A stretch of 64,000 nucleotides of DNA from UMGS1958 sp045542415 (GTDB taxonomy: Bacteria; Bacillota; Clostridia; UBA1381). Below the pieces are notes generated by a model. That model had not been told where the DNA came from, did not search any database, and saw only the letters and a program-made list of their open reading frames with translations. Where the stretch lies: assembly GCA_045542415.1 (NCBI GenBank), contig JAZQKZ010000048.1:1-64000 (forward strand), written 5' to 3'. The first letter of the stretch is position 1; each line of letters begins with the position of its first letter. Made by a program: the position numbers and the translations under genes. Shown in pieces: positions 51,679 through 61,300 of this stretch.

Positions 51679-52917
51679 ATGAAAAGATTTATTGCAGCCA
51701 TTTTAGCAGCTTCGGCAATTGCGGTTCCGTCAGCTGTTATGGCGGAGGAAGACACCGTAAGCGTTATCGTGGATAACGAGAAGGTGGAATTTGACCAGGC
51801 ACCGATTATTGATGACGGTACAACGCTTGTACCTGTGCGTGCCGTATTTGAAAAGGCAGGCGCAAACGTAACATGGGATCAGGCAACCCAGACCGCTACG
51901 CTTGTCAAGGAGGGCTACACCGTAACCATCAAGCTCAACGATACCGTGCTTTACAAGAACGGTACTCAGATTGCACTTGCAAAGCCTGCTCAGATTATCA
52001 ATGACCGTGTACTTATCCCGGTAAGAGCAATCGGTGAGGCTATGGATTTTGATATCAATTGGGACGGCTTCCATTCACAGGTAGTTGTTTCAACAGACGG
52101 AACAGAGTACCGCCCGTATGCGGCAAGACGTACAGCTTTCCGTGAGCTGGCGGATACGGCTATATATTACAATGACAAGAACTTTGAATGGGCAAATATC
52201 GACCTGAGCGCCGAGGATTCACAGGATTCGGTTTCATTTACTGCCGCACTTGATGCTTCAGCAGCCGAGAGACCGTTGCTTATTATTAACGGCGTAGATT
52301 ACACTCCGACACTTTCCGCACTTTCAAGTACATATTCGTTTGCGGTTATCGATACGGACACATCCGATAACAGACGTGAAATTGTAGTAACGGAAAACGG
52401 CGATAAGCTTACTGCTCATTTCTTCTATTATAACGGCACAACGCTTGTACCCATTATGAGACGAATTTACGGTGATGACGGAGCATATACCTCTGAGACA
52501 CCGTTCACAGTAAGCTATGCATCAAAGCTGTTCTTTGATGAACGCAGCTTTATGCTTGCCGATATTGAGGGTATAACCTGGACTGATATTATGGTTACAT
52601 GCTCGGCATATCATTTTGAGGATGACGGCACGGTAACACAGTACAGTGCGACAAATGCTTCAAAAATTGTACCGAGACGGCTGGTACATACCTATAATGA
52701 TAACATGGTTTACAAGGTATTCTACACAGATTACTTTGACGATAACACCAAGGGCACATACTTAGACGGTGCATGTGACGAGGTGGTTAATGCGTCGGAA
52801 ATTACAGAGTTTACATTACATGATATGTATATCGTTCCCGGTTCTCCGGAGCTTATCGAATTTTTCACAACACTTTCCGACGGTAGAAATGCGGTATTGG
52901 TACCGTACGATGCGTAA
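51679..52917 (+). CDS. Secreted protein with copper-amine-oxidase N-terminal (stalk) domain
   Basis: A 412-residue exported protein. The signal peptide is 1-22 (AAILAASAIAVPSAVMA). The stalk domain at about 25-140 carries LVPVRAVFEKAGANVTWD and LIPVRAIGEAMDFDINWD. The remaining 270 residues form an unrecognised domain beginning YRPYAARRTAFRELADTAIYY, rich in beta-type residues. AAAAGGAG precedes the ATG. It lies 70 bases after pyrE and 11 bases before the SLH gene, with which it forms a pair. Function unknown; a cell-surface role is inferred. Confidence 0.85.
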   Translation: MKRFIAAILAASAIAVPSAVMAEEDTVSVIVDNEKVEFDQAPIIDDGTTLVPVRAVFEKAGANVTWDQATQTATLVKEGYTVTIKLNDTVLYKNGTQIALAKPAQIINDRVLIPVRAIGEAMDFDINWDGFHSQVVVSTDGTEYRPYAARRTAFRELADTAIYYNDKNFEWANIDLSAEDSQDSVSFTAALDASAAERPLLIINGVDYTPTLSALSSTYSFAVIDTDTSDNRREIVVTENGDKLTAHFFYYNGTTLVPIMRRIYGDDGAYTSETPFTVSYASKLFFDERSFMLADIEGITWTDIMVTCSAYHFEDDGTVTQYSATNASKIVPRRLVHTYNDNMVYKVFYTDYFDDNTKGTYLDGACDEVVNASEITEFTLHDMYIVPGSPELIEFFTTLSDGRNAVLVPYDA

Positions 52918-52928
52918 GGAGAAGAAAA

Positions 52929-53975
52929 ATGAAAAAGAAAATGACAGCCCTCGCACTGATGCTTCTGATGCTTTTTCAGTCGGTCGGTGTGTCGGCATTC
53001 AACGTTGTTGATCTTCCGCTTACAATGACGCTTTCGGAGGCACTTGAGATATATGATGCAGATGAAATCGTAAGTGCAACCGTTACGGATATTGAGGACG
53101 GAAAATGTATTTCCCTGACAAGCGACGAAATCAAGGATTTCTATTACTCGGCACAGGGAGTTGAGCTTACAAGAAGAATCAATCCGACACCGTTTCGGGG
53201 AATTGCATTGAATCTTTACACCTCTTCAGGTGCGGTCAAGACATTCAATCTTACATCGGGCGTTCAGATAGGAACCTTTGGAAAAAAGAATTATATCTGC
53301 TATACAATGAGCAGTGAGGATATGATGGATTATATGTACCTCGACTCACTCTATCATGAGAGCGAGAATAAAAAGGATACAGAGCTTCTGCCGCCGCAGA
53401 CGGCATATGACTTCCTGAAGCTGCCGCAGGACCCCTGGGCGGTTGAGTCAATAAAGGAAGCGGCATCAAGGTCGTTGCTCCCGTATGAGCTTACCTCAAA
53501 TTACGGTGCATATATATCGCGTGAATACTTTTGTAAGCTTTTAGGCAATTTCATTGCTGTAGTAGGCGGATATTCGTCAATTGAGGAATACATGGCATAC
53601 AACAACCTCTACTATGATGACGGAGCGTTTGCAGACTGTGTGGGACGTGACAAGTCGATTTGCATATTGTATTCATTGGGAATTGTCAGCGGTAAAGGCA
53701 ACGCAATGTTTGAGCCTGACGCATGTCTCACCCGTGAGGAAGCGGCAAAGCTTGTAACCGAGACAGCTTCACGGTTCAGATATGTTGAGACATACTACAA
53801 AGCGAAATATGCAGACAAGAAGCAGATTTCCAAATGGGCAGAGTTTTATATCAACTGGGTAACAGAGCAGGGTATAATGAGCGGTGTTGATTCAACGCAC
53901 TTTGCACCAAAGGATTACTACACACAGCAGCAGGCAATCGCCACTGTAACAAGATTATATAATGTATGTAATTAA
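52929..53975 (+). CDS. Secreted SLH-domain protein
   Basis: A 348-residue exported protein. The signal peptide is 1-23 (LALMLLMLFQSVGVSAFN). About 24-150 are unrecognised. The C-terminal 180 residues hold S-layer homology repeats (KGNAMFEPDACLTREEAAKLVTET; WAEFYINWVTEQGIMSG then HFAPKDYYTQQQAIATVTRL), which normally bind pyruvylated wall polymer. The ribosome binding site AAGGAG lies in the 11-base gap after the stalk-domain gene, so the two are cotranscribed. A strong terminator follows. Confidence 0.85.
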   Translation: MKKKMTALALMLLMLFQSVGVSAFNVVDLPLTMTLSEALEIYDADEIVSATVTDIEDGKCISLTSDEIKDFYYSAQGVELTRRINPTPFRGIALNLYTSSGAVKTFNLTSGVQIGTFGKKNYICYTMSSEDMMDYMYLDSLYHESENKKDTELLPPQTAYDFLKLPQDPWAVESIKEAASRSLLPYELTSNYGAYISREYFCKLLGNFIAVVGGYSSIEEYMAYNNLYYDDGAFADCVGRDKSICILYSLGIVSGKGNAMFEPDACLTREEAAKLVTETASRFRYVETYYKAKYADKKQISKWAEFYINWVTEQGIMSGVDSTHFAPKDYYTQQQAIATVTRLYNVCN

Positions 53976-53981
53976 AAAATA

Positions 53982-54015
53982 CTCCGGCAGTTCTATAAAC
54001 TGCCGGAGCTTTTAT
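53982..54015. terminator. Terminator after the SLH gene
   Basis: CTCCGGCAG and CTGCCGGAG around a 9-base loop, followed by CTTTTATTT. It can serve the convergent gene as well. Confidence 0.85.
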
Positions 54016-54495
54016 TTACAGGATTATCCTGATTGCTGCTTCCCAGGGCTCCACTCCGTTTTCATGCAGTATATCCATTGCATGAAAAACCTCGTGCATA
54101 TCACCGCTTTCAATATCGTAAATCAGAACCGGCTTTTCAAGAATCGGCTTGTCATCGTCATCGCAAAACATCAGCGACAGTCTGATTCCGTTCTCTTCAA
54201 ACGGTTTTGCGTCAAAGAGCATGGCATCTGTAATTGTCTTTGCTGCCGATAGCTCTGTGGTATATTCATGCTCGGCTCTGACAAAGTTCAGCATGCTTGT
54301 TACAACAGGTATCATTCGCCTGTCTATCATTTCTCCGTTTACTGTTTTCTTCAGAGCGTAGTATGTAGATTTGACAAGTGTCTTAAACTCTTCAAGGTCA
54401 AAATCATTTTCTTCGTCTTCTTCCGGGCATATCAGCTCCCATTTGCGATACAGCTCGGCAGCGGTAATATTAAGCTCGTGAAAATTTTTGTTCAT
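54016..54495 (-). CDS. Conserved-looking acidic cytoplasmic protein of unknown function
   Basis: A 159-residue soluble protein, rich in Asp/Glu (CPEEDEENDFDLEEF, FCDDDDKPIL), with no membrane segment or metal motif. I do not recognise a family. The start at 54495 is preferred over the ATG at 54513 because AAAGGGG lies 8 bases before it. It has its own promoter (54532-54560) and stands alone, 170 bp from the start of the next minus-strand transcription unit. Confidence 0.7.
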   Translation of the reverse strand: MNKNFHELNITAAELYRKWELICPEEDEENDFDLEEFKTLVKSTYYALKKTVNGEMIDRRMIPVVTSMLNFVRAEHEYTTELSAAKTITDAMLFDAKPFEENGIRLSLMFCDDDDKPILEKPVLIYDIESGDMHEVFHAMDILHENGVEPWEAAIRIIL

Positions 54496-54531
54496 ATATT
54501 TTTCCCCTTTCATTTGCGGTTGTTTAGTATA

Positions 54532-54560
54532 ATTGTATTATAGCATTTGTTATGCGACAA
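54532..54560 (-). promoter_or_regulatory. Promoter of the 54016-54495 gene
   Basis: On the minus strand TTGTCG (54555-54560) and TACAAT (54532-54537) with 17 bp spacing. Confidence 0.55.
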
Positions 54561-54586
54561 AAATAGCCCCTGCTCCTTGCGTTAAC

Positions 54587-54649
54587 CCTGTACTTACAGG
54601 CGTTTGTTATAAGACTGTTAATCGGAGGTGGCATATGCCACCTCCGATT
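54587..54649 (-). terminator. Palindromes behind the four-gene envelope operon
   Basis: 54620-54649 is a perfect 30-nt palindrome (AATCGGAGGTGGCA and its complement) that probably ends the operon on the minus strand, although no long T-run follows. 54587-54600 is a second, short palindrome CCTGTACTTACAGG, related to 58173-58188 on the other side of the operon. Confidence 0.55.
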
Positions 54650-54666
54650 TGCTTGAGAAATACTGC

Positions 54667-55917
54667 TTATAAAGTAACTCCGCCTTTGCCTGTAAGCTCA
54701 TTTATAACAGCGGAATCGGCTTTGATGAAGAAAACAGCACGGTTGATTTTTGCTTTTTCCTCAATCAATCTGCCATTTTTATCCGTATCCTCAGTCCTTA
54801 AGGAGTTTGGAATCTGTCCCATACCCATACAAATAAGCCGGCTTTCATCAACTCCTGCATTTACAAGAGCTGTCTTGCAGGTCTGTGCTCTCTTTAAGGA
54901 TAAGCCCTTTCCCGATTCAGGACCGCCAACAGAGGCGGTCATGCCTACAATATACAGCTTTTCCTGCGGATGTGCGATAAGATACTTTGCAATAGGTGCA
55001 AGCTCTGTCGCTGCCGCTGTCGGGTCGATAAATTCAGCCTTATCGCCGATGAATTTTACACTTGAATTTTCGTCAAGCTTGGTGACCTCCGGAAGATGTT
55101 CAGCGATGTCGATTTTTTTGTGGACAATAGGAACAGTTGAGCAGGGCGGAAGCTCTGTATCATCATTTTCACCGGTTGCCTGTGTCGAATCAATGTGAAT
55201 TTCTTCGGCACCGCCTGCCGTCAGGATTGCAGTCCAGAGTGCTTCAAGCTGCTGTTCGTTTTCAGAGGTAAGCGTCGCCTGCTCTCCGCAAACATCACCA
55301 CATCCGAGCCATGTGACTGAGATACCTGTCAGATCGGGGATTTCTCCGATTGCCTTAAGCTCTTCTACAACCGTTTCAACCGGAGCTTCAAATAAATTCT
55401 CTTCGCAGAAATTTAATGCACCTGTTGTTGACAGTCCCGAATCACAAATGATCATTTTCTTTTCGTTCTCTTCAGGCTCGCCTCTGAGTGCATCGGCACA
55501 AACCTTGATTGCACGAAGAGTATCTGCTTCCGGCTTTTTTGCCTTTACCGTTGCAAGCTGAGTCATAACAGCACCGCTGTTATTCTTTGCAAGCTGTTTT
55601 CTTTTTGATTTGGTGATTCTTCCCTCCGGTTTCTTCATCTCAAGCGGTGCTACCTGTACCTTAGGATCTCCGTCAACCGCAACGGCATTTACGCTGCCCC
55701 ATGAATATGCTGAATTATAAACGGTGTCATAAAAATCAGATGATGTGAACGAAAACTTTGCCGAGTATCTTCTTACTCCAAGCACATAGCCTACACTTTG
55801 CGGAGCTTCACTCACGGCTTCATTGTCGCTAATAGGATTGTCACATCCTGCAAGTAATGCTGTCATCAGGGATAGTGTGCAAATTGCTGATAATCCCTTA
55901 AATAAATTCTTTTTCAT
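54667..55917 (-). CDS. Lipoprotein with C-terminal OmpA-type domain (envelope operon gene 4)
   Basis: A 416-residue exported protein. The signal ends in a lipobox LMTALLAGC (Cys about 24), so it should be lipid-anchored to the outer face of the membrane. About 110-260 form an alpha/beta domain with KKMIICDSGLSTTGALNF and GISVTWLGCGDV, loosely like a VWA fold with an imperfect metal motif. About 290-416 are an OmpA/MotB-type peptidoglycan-binding domain (FIDPTAAATELAPIAKYL; LSLKRAQTCKTALVNAGVD). The start at 55917 has AAAGGAGAAG upstream; a longer frame to 55950 overlaps the preceding gene. An OmpA-type domain on a Gram-positive lipoprotein suggests a bridge between membrane and wall. Confidence 0.8.
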   Translation of the reverse strand: MKKNLFKGLSAICTLSLMTALLAGCDNPISDNEAVSEAPQSVGYVLGVRRYSAKFSFTSSDFYDTVYNSAYSWGSVNAVAVDGDPKVQVAPLEMKKPEGRITKSKRKQLAKNNSGAVMTQLATVKAKKPEADTLRAIKVCADALRGEPEENEKKMIICDSGLSTTGALNFCEENLFEAPVETVVEELKAIGEIPDLTGISVTWLGCGDVCGEQATLTSENEQQLEALWTAILTAGGAEEIHIDSTQATGENDDTELPPCSTVPIVHKKIDIAEHLPEVTKLDENSSVKFIGDKAEFIDPTAAATELAPIAKYLIAHPQEKLYIVGMTASVGGPESGKGLSLKRAQTCKTALVNAGVDESRLICMGMGQIPNSLRTEDTDKNGRLIEEKAKINRAVFFIKADSAVINELTGKGGVTL

Positions 55918-55939
55918 AAAAATCTTCTCCTTTCGCCTT

Positions 55940-56998
55940 TCAGGCTGCAAAATTGTCTTCGTCTGTATTATTTAACGGTTCAATGTCCGAATCTGCGGTA
56001 TTTTCCGAAGATGTCGGCTCCTCGGTAAAGGTCAGCTCCTCGTATATCGGGATGCGGTACGTTGTATCAGCTCCGGAAGCGTTTTCTTCCTCCGGCTCAG
56101 GATTATCCCTGATAGTATCTCTGATAAAGTCCAGCGATTTCGGGGTTTCCTCTACTACAGGCTTGTCAAGCTCCGCTGAGGATTCGGTTATTACCGTTAT
56201 TGCCTCCGCAGTACCGACCTTTTCCTTTAAAATGTTTCTGTATCTCTCCTTTAAAGCTCGTTCTTCTGCATCAAGCTTTGATAAAAAGGACCTGTACAAA
56301 TCCTCTTCTCTTGCAAGTAAGCGTTCGCAGTGTGTAACCGAATCCTCTGCCTGACTTACTGCAACATCAAGTTCAATAATGTTGTTGTCAAGTCCCACCT
56401 TTTCAGCCTGAAGCAATCTTAATTTGTTGTTCAGGGGCGCAGCGGAAAAATATGATACTACATACGAAGCTATACTTGTCAATAGCGGTACAACACCGCT
56501 GAAAAGTGATGCCCATCTGACTATTAAGCTGTCACTCTCTGAGTCTGTCGCTACTACTGCCGCACCGCTTGAATCTATAAGTGTCACCGATGCAGAGTCA
56601 CCAAAGCTGTTTGCTCCTGTGACCATTCGCATTCCGAAGCTGAAGAAAAACGCAATCATGAATATTGCTACCGCCGGAATGACGGTAAACATCATCTCAT
56701 TGAAGTTAAGCATTCTGTGGTGATATTTTTTTAAAGCTTCAGCTGCAACCGCTAACGGTACATCAAGAGCAACTGCGCACGCAAGAGCTATGGAAAATGT
56801 AACTACAGGGTCTGCCATCTGAACTCCGTCCCATGTGGCAAACAAGCAACATAAATCGATTGCGACACACCCCAGAACAACAATTATGCCAAAAAGCTTC
56901 TTCTGATAGATATTATCAGGAGTATATACGGACTTCACTCTGCCGCCTCTTGAATGGTAGCTTTCAATTGCTACCGGGTTATGACTTTTGTTTCCCAT
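55940..56998 (-). CDS. Polytopic membrane protein with coiled coil (envelope operon gene 3)
   Basis: A 352-residue protein. Four hydrophobic segments lie at about 35-52, 63-83, 98-120 and 165-185. A long charged helical stretch at about 190-265 (LLQAEKVGLDNNIIELDVAV; RLLAREEDLYRSFLSKLDAE) is predicted coiled coil. The C-terminal tail of about 85 residues is acidic and low-complexity (EEENASGAD, EEPTSSENTAD). GGAGG precedes the ATG. I cannot name a family. The gaps of 16 and 22 bases to its neighbours show it belongs to the operon. TM-plus-coiled-coil next to an OmpA-domain partner recalls ion-driven envelope complexes in outline only. Confidence 0.75.
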   Translation of the reverse strand: MGNKSHNPVAIESYHSRGGRVKSVYTPDNIYQKKLFGIIVVLGCVAIDLCCLFATWDGVQMADPVVTFSIALACAVALDVPLAVAAEALKKYHHRMLNFNEMMFTVIPAVAIFMIAFFFSFGMRMVTGANSFGDSASVTLIDSSGAAVVATDSESDSLIVRWASLFSGVVPLLTSIASYVVSYFSAAPLNNKLRLLQAEKVGLDNNIIELDVAVSQAEDSVTHCERLLAREEDLYRSFLSKLDAEERALKERYRNILKEKVGTAEAITVITESSAELDKPVVEETPKSLDFIRDTIRDNPEPEEENASGADTTYRIPIYEELTFTEEPTSSENTADSDIEPLNNTDEDNFAA

Positions 56999-57014
56999 TT
57001 TTTATTTCCTCCCT

Positions 57015-57440
57015 TTAATGTACGTTAAGTTCTTCTTTTAAATCGCTGTACTTCTCAATCTCTGAATCAATCGCTTCCCGATCCTTAACAAGATGCTCAC
57101 GATAACCCCGGGCTTTCACAAATTCTCCCTCGACAAGTCCCTTATGACTGTTAATGACCTGTAAATGATATATATACTGCTCCCTTGCAGATTTTCTCAT
57201 CTCTTCAACGGCTGCTTCGATTTCTGCATCGAATGAATCGCTGTTGTACGGGTCCGCGTTTGTCCTGCGGAGGAAATCCCGGAACAGTTTCTCGGAGTTT
57301 GATACGAAATATGCATACTTTGCTGTATAGGAATAATCCAGAGGAGTATAGTTAAGCACGTCAAAGATTTTCCCCATGTCCACTATTTTGTCAGTGCCTT
57401 TTCCTACCGTGCGGTTGTGTCTTTTTCTGAAGAATTTCAT
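57015..57440 (-). CDS. Small helical cytoplasmic protein (envelope operon gene 2)
   Basis: A 141-residue, strongly charged, mostly helical protein without membrane segments. It begins MKFFRKRHNRTVGKGTDK and contains FRDFLRRTNADPYNSDSFDAE. The last 50 residues (GYREHLVKDREAIDSEIEKY) probably form a coiled coil. It overlaps the upstream gene by 4 bases (ATGA), so translation is coupled. No family is recognised. Its position between a basic protein and a membrane protein suggests it is part of the same complex. Confidence 0.7.
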   Translation of the reverse strand: MKFFRKRHNRTVGKGTDKIVDMGKIFDVLNYTPLDYSYTAKYAYFVSNSEKLFRDFLRRTNADPYNSDSFDAEIEAAVEEMRKSAREQYIYHLQVINSHKGLVEGEFVKARGYREHLVKDREAIDSEIEKYSDLKEELNVH

Positions 57441-58060
57441 ATGATCACCTCTCTCATTTTGTCACTTACCACGTTATGGATCATGGTGTCAAGCTCTGCA
57501 TGCTTTGCGTGATAAATATCCGATGCCTTTGAATCAAAGCCTGATTTAACAGTGTAGTCGGGAAGCTTGCCTGCACGGACTCCCGAAACGTATGCATGAA
57601 ACTTTTCGATTGTCTGACTATGCAGCTTTTCTGTTTTTTCGGATAATACCGTATCTACAAAGATAATATCCTCATTAATCTCCGAAAGCTGCTTGCGTGC
57701 TTCCTTGAAGATGTTTTTGCCGTTTATATGAGCAGACATCTTCTGATTGTTTTTTCTGGCTATTTTCGGTGAGGTCACCTCTTCAAGCTCCGGCTTATTG
57801 TGAGCCGCCTCGCGGTTTTCTGACAGTACAAGCAGTAATTCGCCGCCGAGCTTTCTTCTGCCATGTAAAACCGACTCCGCTTTTATTGCCTCCATCGCTT
57901 CAATTGCCGCCGCTTTCTTTGTCAGCTTTTTCAAAAACTCATCGCAAACGCCATCACCCTTGCGGCTGTCCCATCTTCCCTTAAATTTGAGAAGCCATCC
58001 CGGCATTAATGTTACACGCTTGATTTTTGCCGAGGCGTATTTTCTCATTTTTTTGTTCAT
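57437..58060 (-). CDS. Basic helical protein (envelope operon gene 1)
   Basis: A 207-residue protein, basic at the N-terminus (MNKKMRKYASAKIKRVTLMP) and helical and charged throughout (KLTKKAAAIEAMEAIKAESV; ISEINEDIIFVDTVLSEKTEK-like region). It has no membrane segment and no recognised motif. GGAAGGG lies 6 bases before the ATG. It is the first gene of the four-gene operon. Its upstream region holds a C10 tract and a palindrome shared with the divergent surface-protein gene. Confidence 0.7.
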   Translation of the reverse strand: MNKKMRKYASAKIKRVTLMPGWLLKFKGRWDSRKGDGVCDEFLKKLTKKAAAIEAMEAIKAESVLHGRRKLGGELLLVLSENREAAHNKPELEEVTSPKIARKNNQKMSAHINGKNIFKEARKQLSEINEDIIFVDTVLSEKTEKLHSQTIEKFHAYVSGVRAGKLPDYTVKSGFDSKASDIYHAKHAELDTMIHNVVSDKMREVII

Positions 58061-58156
58061 AAAAATCCCTTCCTTTTTTGTATTTTAAAATTTCTTCGTT
58101 GATGTTTTTTAATCAACTATACCTTAATAATAGCAGATATTCAGTTTTTAAATTCA

Positions 58157-58188
58157 CCCCCCCCCCTTTAAACCTGTATTTATACAGG
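58157..58188. repeat. C10 homopolymer and palindrome in a divergent intergenic region
   Basis: Ten consecutive Cs (58157-58166) are followed by CCTGTATTTATACAGG (58173-58188). The 255-bp region separates the divergent envelope operon and a large surface-protein gene. Tracts of this length can slip during replication. Confidence 0.7.
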
Positions 58189-58316
58189 CAGGAGTAGCAA
58201 TATTGGAGTCGCAAAGCTTCAAAATTAAAAAATAAAAATTTTTTATAAAAAAGTGAATAAAAATTGAGTGGTTGTGTGTCTTATGAGTAGGAATATAAAA
58301 ATAGGAGGCGATTTTT

Positions 58317-61300
58317 ATGAAAAAACTTCTCAGCTTATGGATAGCGGCGGCTATGCTGATATGCAATATCGGTATAACTCTCGTTTTTGCGGATACGGAT
58401 TCCGGACGCAATACATACGAGGAGCAGTATAATGTCGCATATTATCAGGGTGGTATTTATAACGGCGATCTGATTGATCCGGACACGTTCCCGTACATCA
58501 ATAAAATAACCTCTGTCGAAGAGCTTGATATGTTGTCTCTGGCAAGGACTGAGGATGTTGAGGCGGTAAATACCCGATATGACGAGGCATTTTTTGAAGA
58601 AAAATTTCTTGCAGTTATTTCCTGGGTAGAGGCGCAGGGCGCACGCACAAGATATTTATATGATGTTGACGTGTATGAGGTCGGCTCGGAGGATGACTTT
58701 TTCAGTCCGACAATGGCAACGGGACAACTTGACGGTGTATCAACTACTGTTATAACTCCGTATTGTGCTGTGCTGGAGGTTCCTGTGTCAAAAATTGACC
58801 TCCGTCTTTCGGTGAAGTGCATAGATTTTGACGTAGAGCCTACACCTGCTCCGCTGTATGCTTTTGACGGCGGTGTGGAGATAATACCTCCTACCAAGAC
58901 GGTTTATGTCGAGGGAGAATATCTTGACCTTACCGGCATGGAGGCATACGGTACATCGGGAATACAGTATGATGACGGTTCGGTTGAGATTACAAATAGG
59001 GATGCACTGACCAATGTGACGGTTGACCTTACAGACAGACCTCTTACTGTGGAGGATACAACTGTTACGGTAACGGGAGAATACTGGATAACGGGCGGCG
59101 TAAGAATTAGCGGCACGTTTGATATAACGGTACTTCCGACAAGTGAGGTGACTCCTGAGCCGCCGTGCTATGAGGTTGTAACCGTTCCGGCACCTGTGGC
59201 AAGTGCAGAAAGCGGAGCAGTACCGTACGGTGAACGGATTACGTTCACAAATGAAAGCGGTATCGGTACGCTGATGTATTCTTTCTATGGCAATTCGTGG
59301 TATGCAGCTGAATCTCCGCTAAAGCTTATTATAGGAGATGAGACAACAGTTTCTGTAAAGGTGAGCGTTGATTCGCCGGAGCCGAATAAGGAATATATAT
59401 GCGAAGAAGCAACCTATACATATACTATTGACAGCTCCCTTGAAGCGACACGGAATGAATATGAAGAGGAATATAATATTTCATATTATAACGGCGGTAT
59501 CGGAAATGCAGTTGCAGATGGTATTGTAGAGCCGTACGGATATAAGGTTTCATCTGTTGAGGATTTATCGTCTTTATGGGTATCGTCCTCTTCAGGAGGT
59601 GCGGCTGTTAAAGCGAAATATGATGAGGGATTTTTTAACGAGAATTTTCTGATTGTTATCTCATGGGAAGAGCCTCAGGGGGCAAACGAGCATTATGTTG
59701 AGAAGATAGAATATGACGAAAATGATTTCAGTATCGAAACGGGAGAGGCTCTCTTCTGCGGCAGCTCCACCGATGCATTCACTTCGTTCTGTGCAATACT
59801 TGAAGTGCCGATATCGGAGGATGAGAAGGCACTTGAGCTTAACGGAAAGTATTTCTATGTACCGGCACTTTGTATAGAGCCGACAATGCCTCCGGCTGAA
59901 ATCCTTTATCACTGGGACGGCGGTGTGGAGATAATTCCTCCGACCAAGACGGTTTATGTCGAGGGAGAATATCTTGACCTCACAGGCATGGAGGCATACG
60001 GTACATCGGGTGTAAGATACAGCGACGGAACCTCTGAGATTACGGCAAGAGAAAAGCTTGCAATCAGCTCCATAGAGCCGTCAGACAGACCGCTTACTGT
60101 AGAGGATACAACTGTTACCGTAACAGGAACATACTGGGTAATGGGCAGCGTTCCGCTTACGGGTACATTTAATATAACGGTACTCCCGGCAAGCGAGGTG
60201 ACTCCGTCTCCGACAGAGGTGCCATTGGAGCAGATAAAGGTAGAGGGTGACGGCAGCGAGGAAAATCCGTTTGTTATAAATACTGCCAGAGAGCTTATGG
60301 CAATGCCGTATTACTCTTCAGACAGTCCGGAGTATATAAAGCACTATATTTTAGGCTCGGATATAGACCTCAGTGCTTACGGAAACGGATATAATGACGG
60401 CAAGGGCTGGACACCTGTGGGTGAGACTCAAAGCGGTAAGTTTTACGGTGTATTTGACGGAAACGGCAAAACAATATCGGGACTCTACATAAATGACCCG
60501 ACAGCCGAAGCAAGCGGTTTGTTCGGCACGCTTATGGGCGGCGAGGTGAAAAACCTCATACTGAAAGATGTATATATAAACGGCGGCGATAACACGGGTG
60601 CGGTTGCAGGTATAGGCGATTCACGCATACCGGGTGACGGAGAAACAGGCAACAGCTTTTCAATTCACCACTGCTATGTTGCGGGAACTGTTACCGGTGC
60701 GGATAATACAGGCGGTATAGTCGGAGCAACGAACTTTGGCGGTGTAAGCCGCTGCTGTGTGGATGCAAGCGTAGGCGGCAATAACAATGTCGGCGGTATA
60801 GTCGGCGATATTGGTACTCACAGCGGTGCTTCAAGCAATATGAGCCGGAATAGTGTTACGGGTGTGAATAATGTCGGCGGTATTGCGGGAAGCTTTGCAG
60901 GCGAAAACGGTACATTTGCCCGTAACTATTCGACAGGTAAGATTTCGGGAACAGAGCTTGTCGGCGGAATTGTCGGTCTGGCAGGCGGAATGAGCTGGTC
61001 AACCGTTACCGGTAATGTATCAATAGCCGAAGCTGTCGAGGGAGACTCGCAGGTGGGTCGTATTGCGGGGTATGACAGCAGTACTTTTTTAAATAACTAT
61101 GCATACAGTGATGTCAAAGTAATTATCGGCGGCGAAGAACAGGAAATAAGCGGGGGTGCAAATACAATGGAGGGCGAAACTGTTACAGCGGATGAGCTGT
61201 ATCAGGCTTCGTTCTGGGAGTCTATCAATTATACCGATACGGACTGGAAAATCGAGGATACAAAGCTTCCGATTCTGCTGTTTATGGAGGATATGGAGTC

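Noticed and set aside
54667..58060. Zorya-like defence system (membrane protein plus OmpA-domain protein)
   Set aside because: No MotA-type channel motif, no ZorC- or ZorD-like nuclease/helicase and no other defence gene nearby. The OmpA protein is a lipoprotein, not a MotB-like TM protein.
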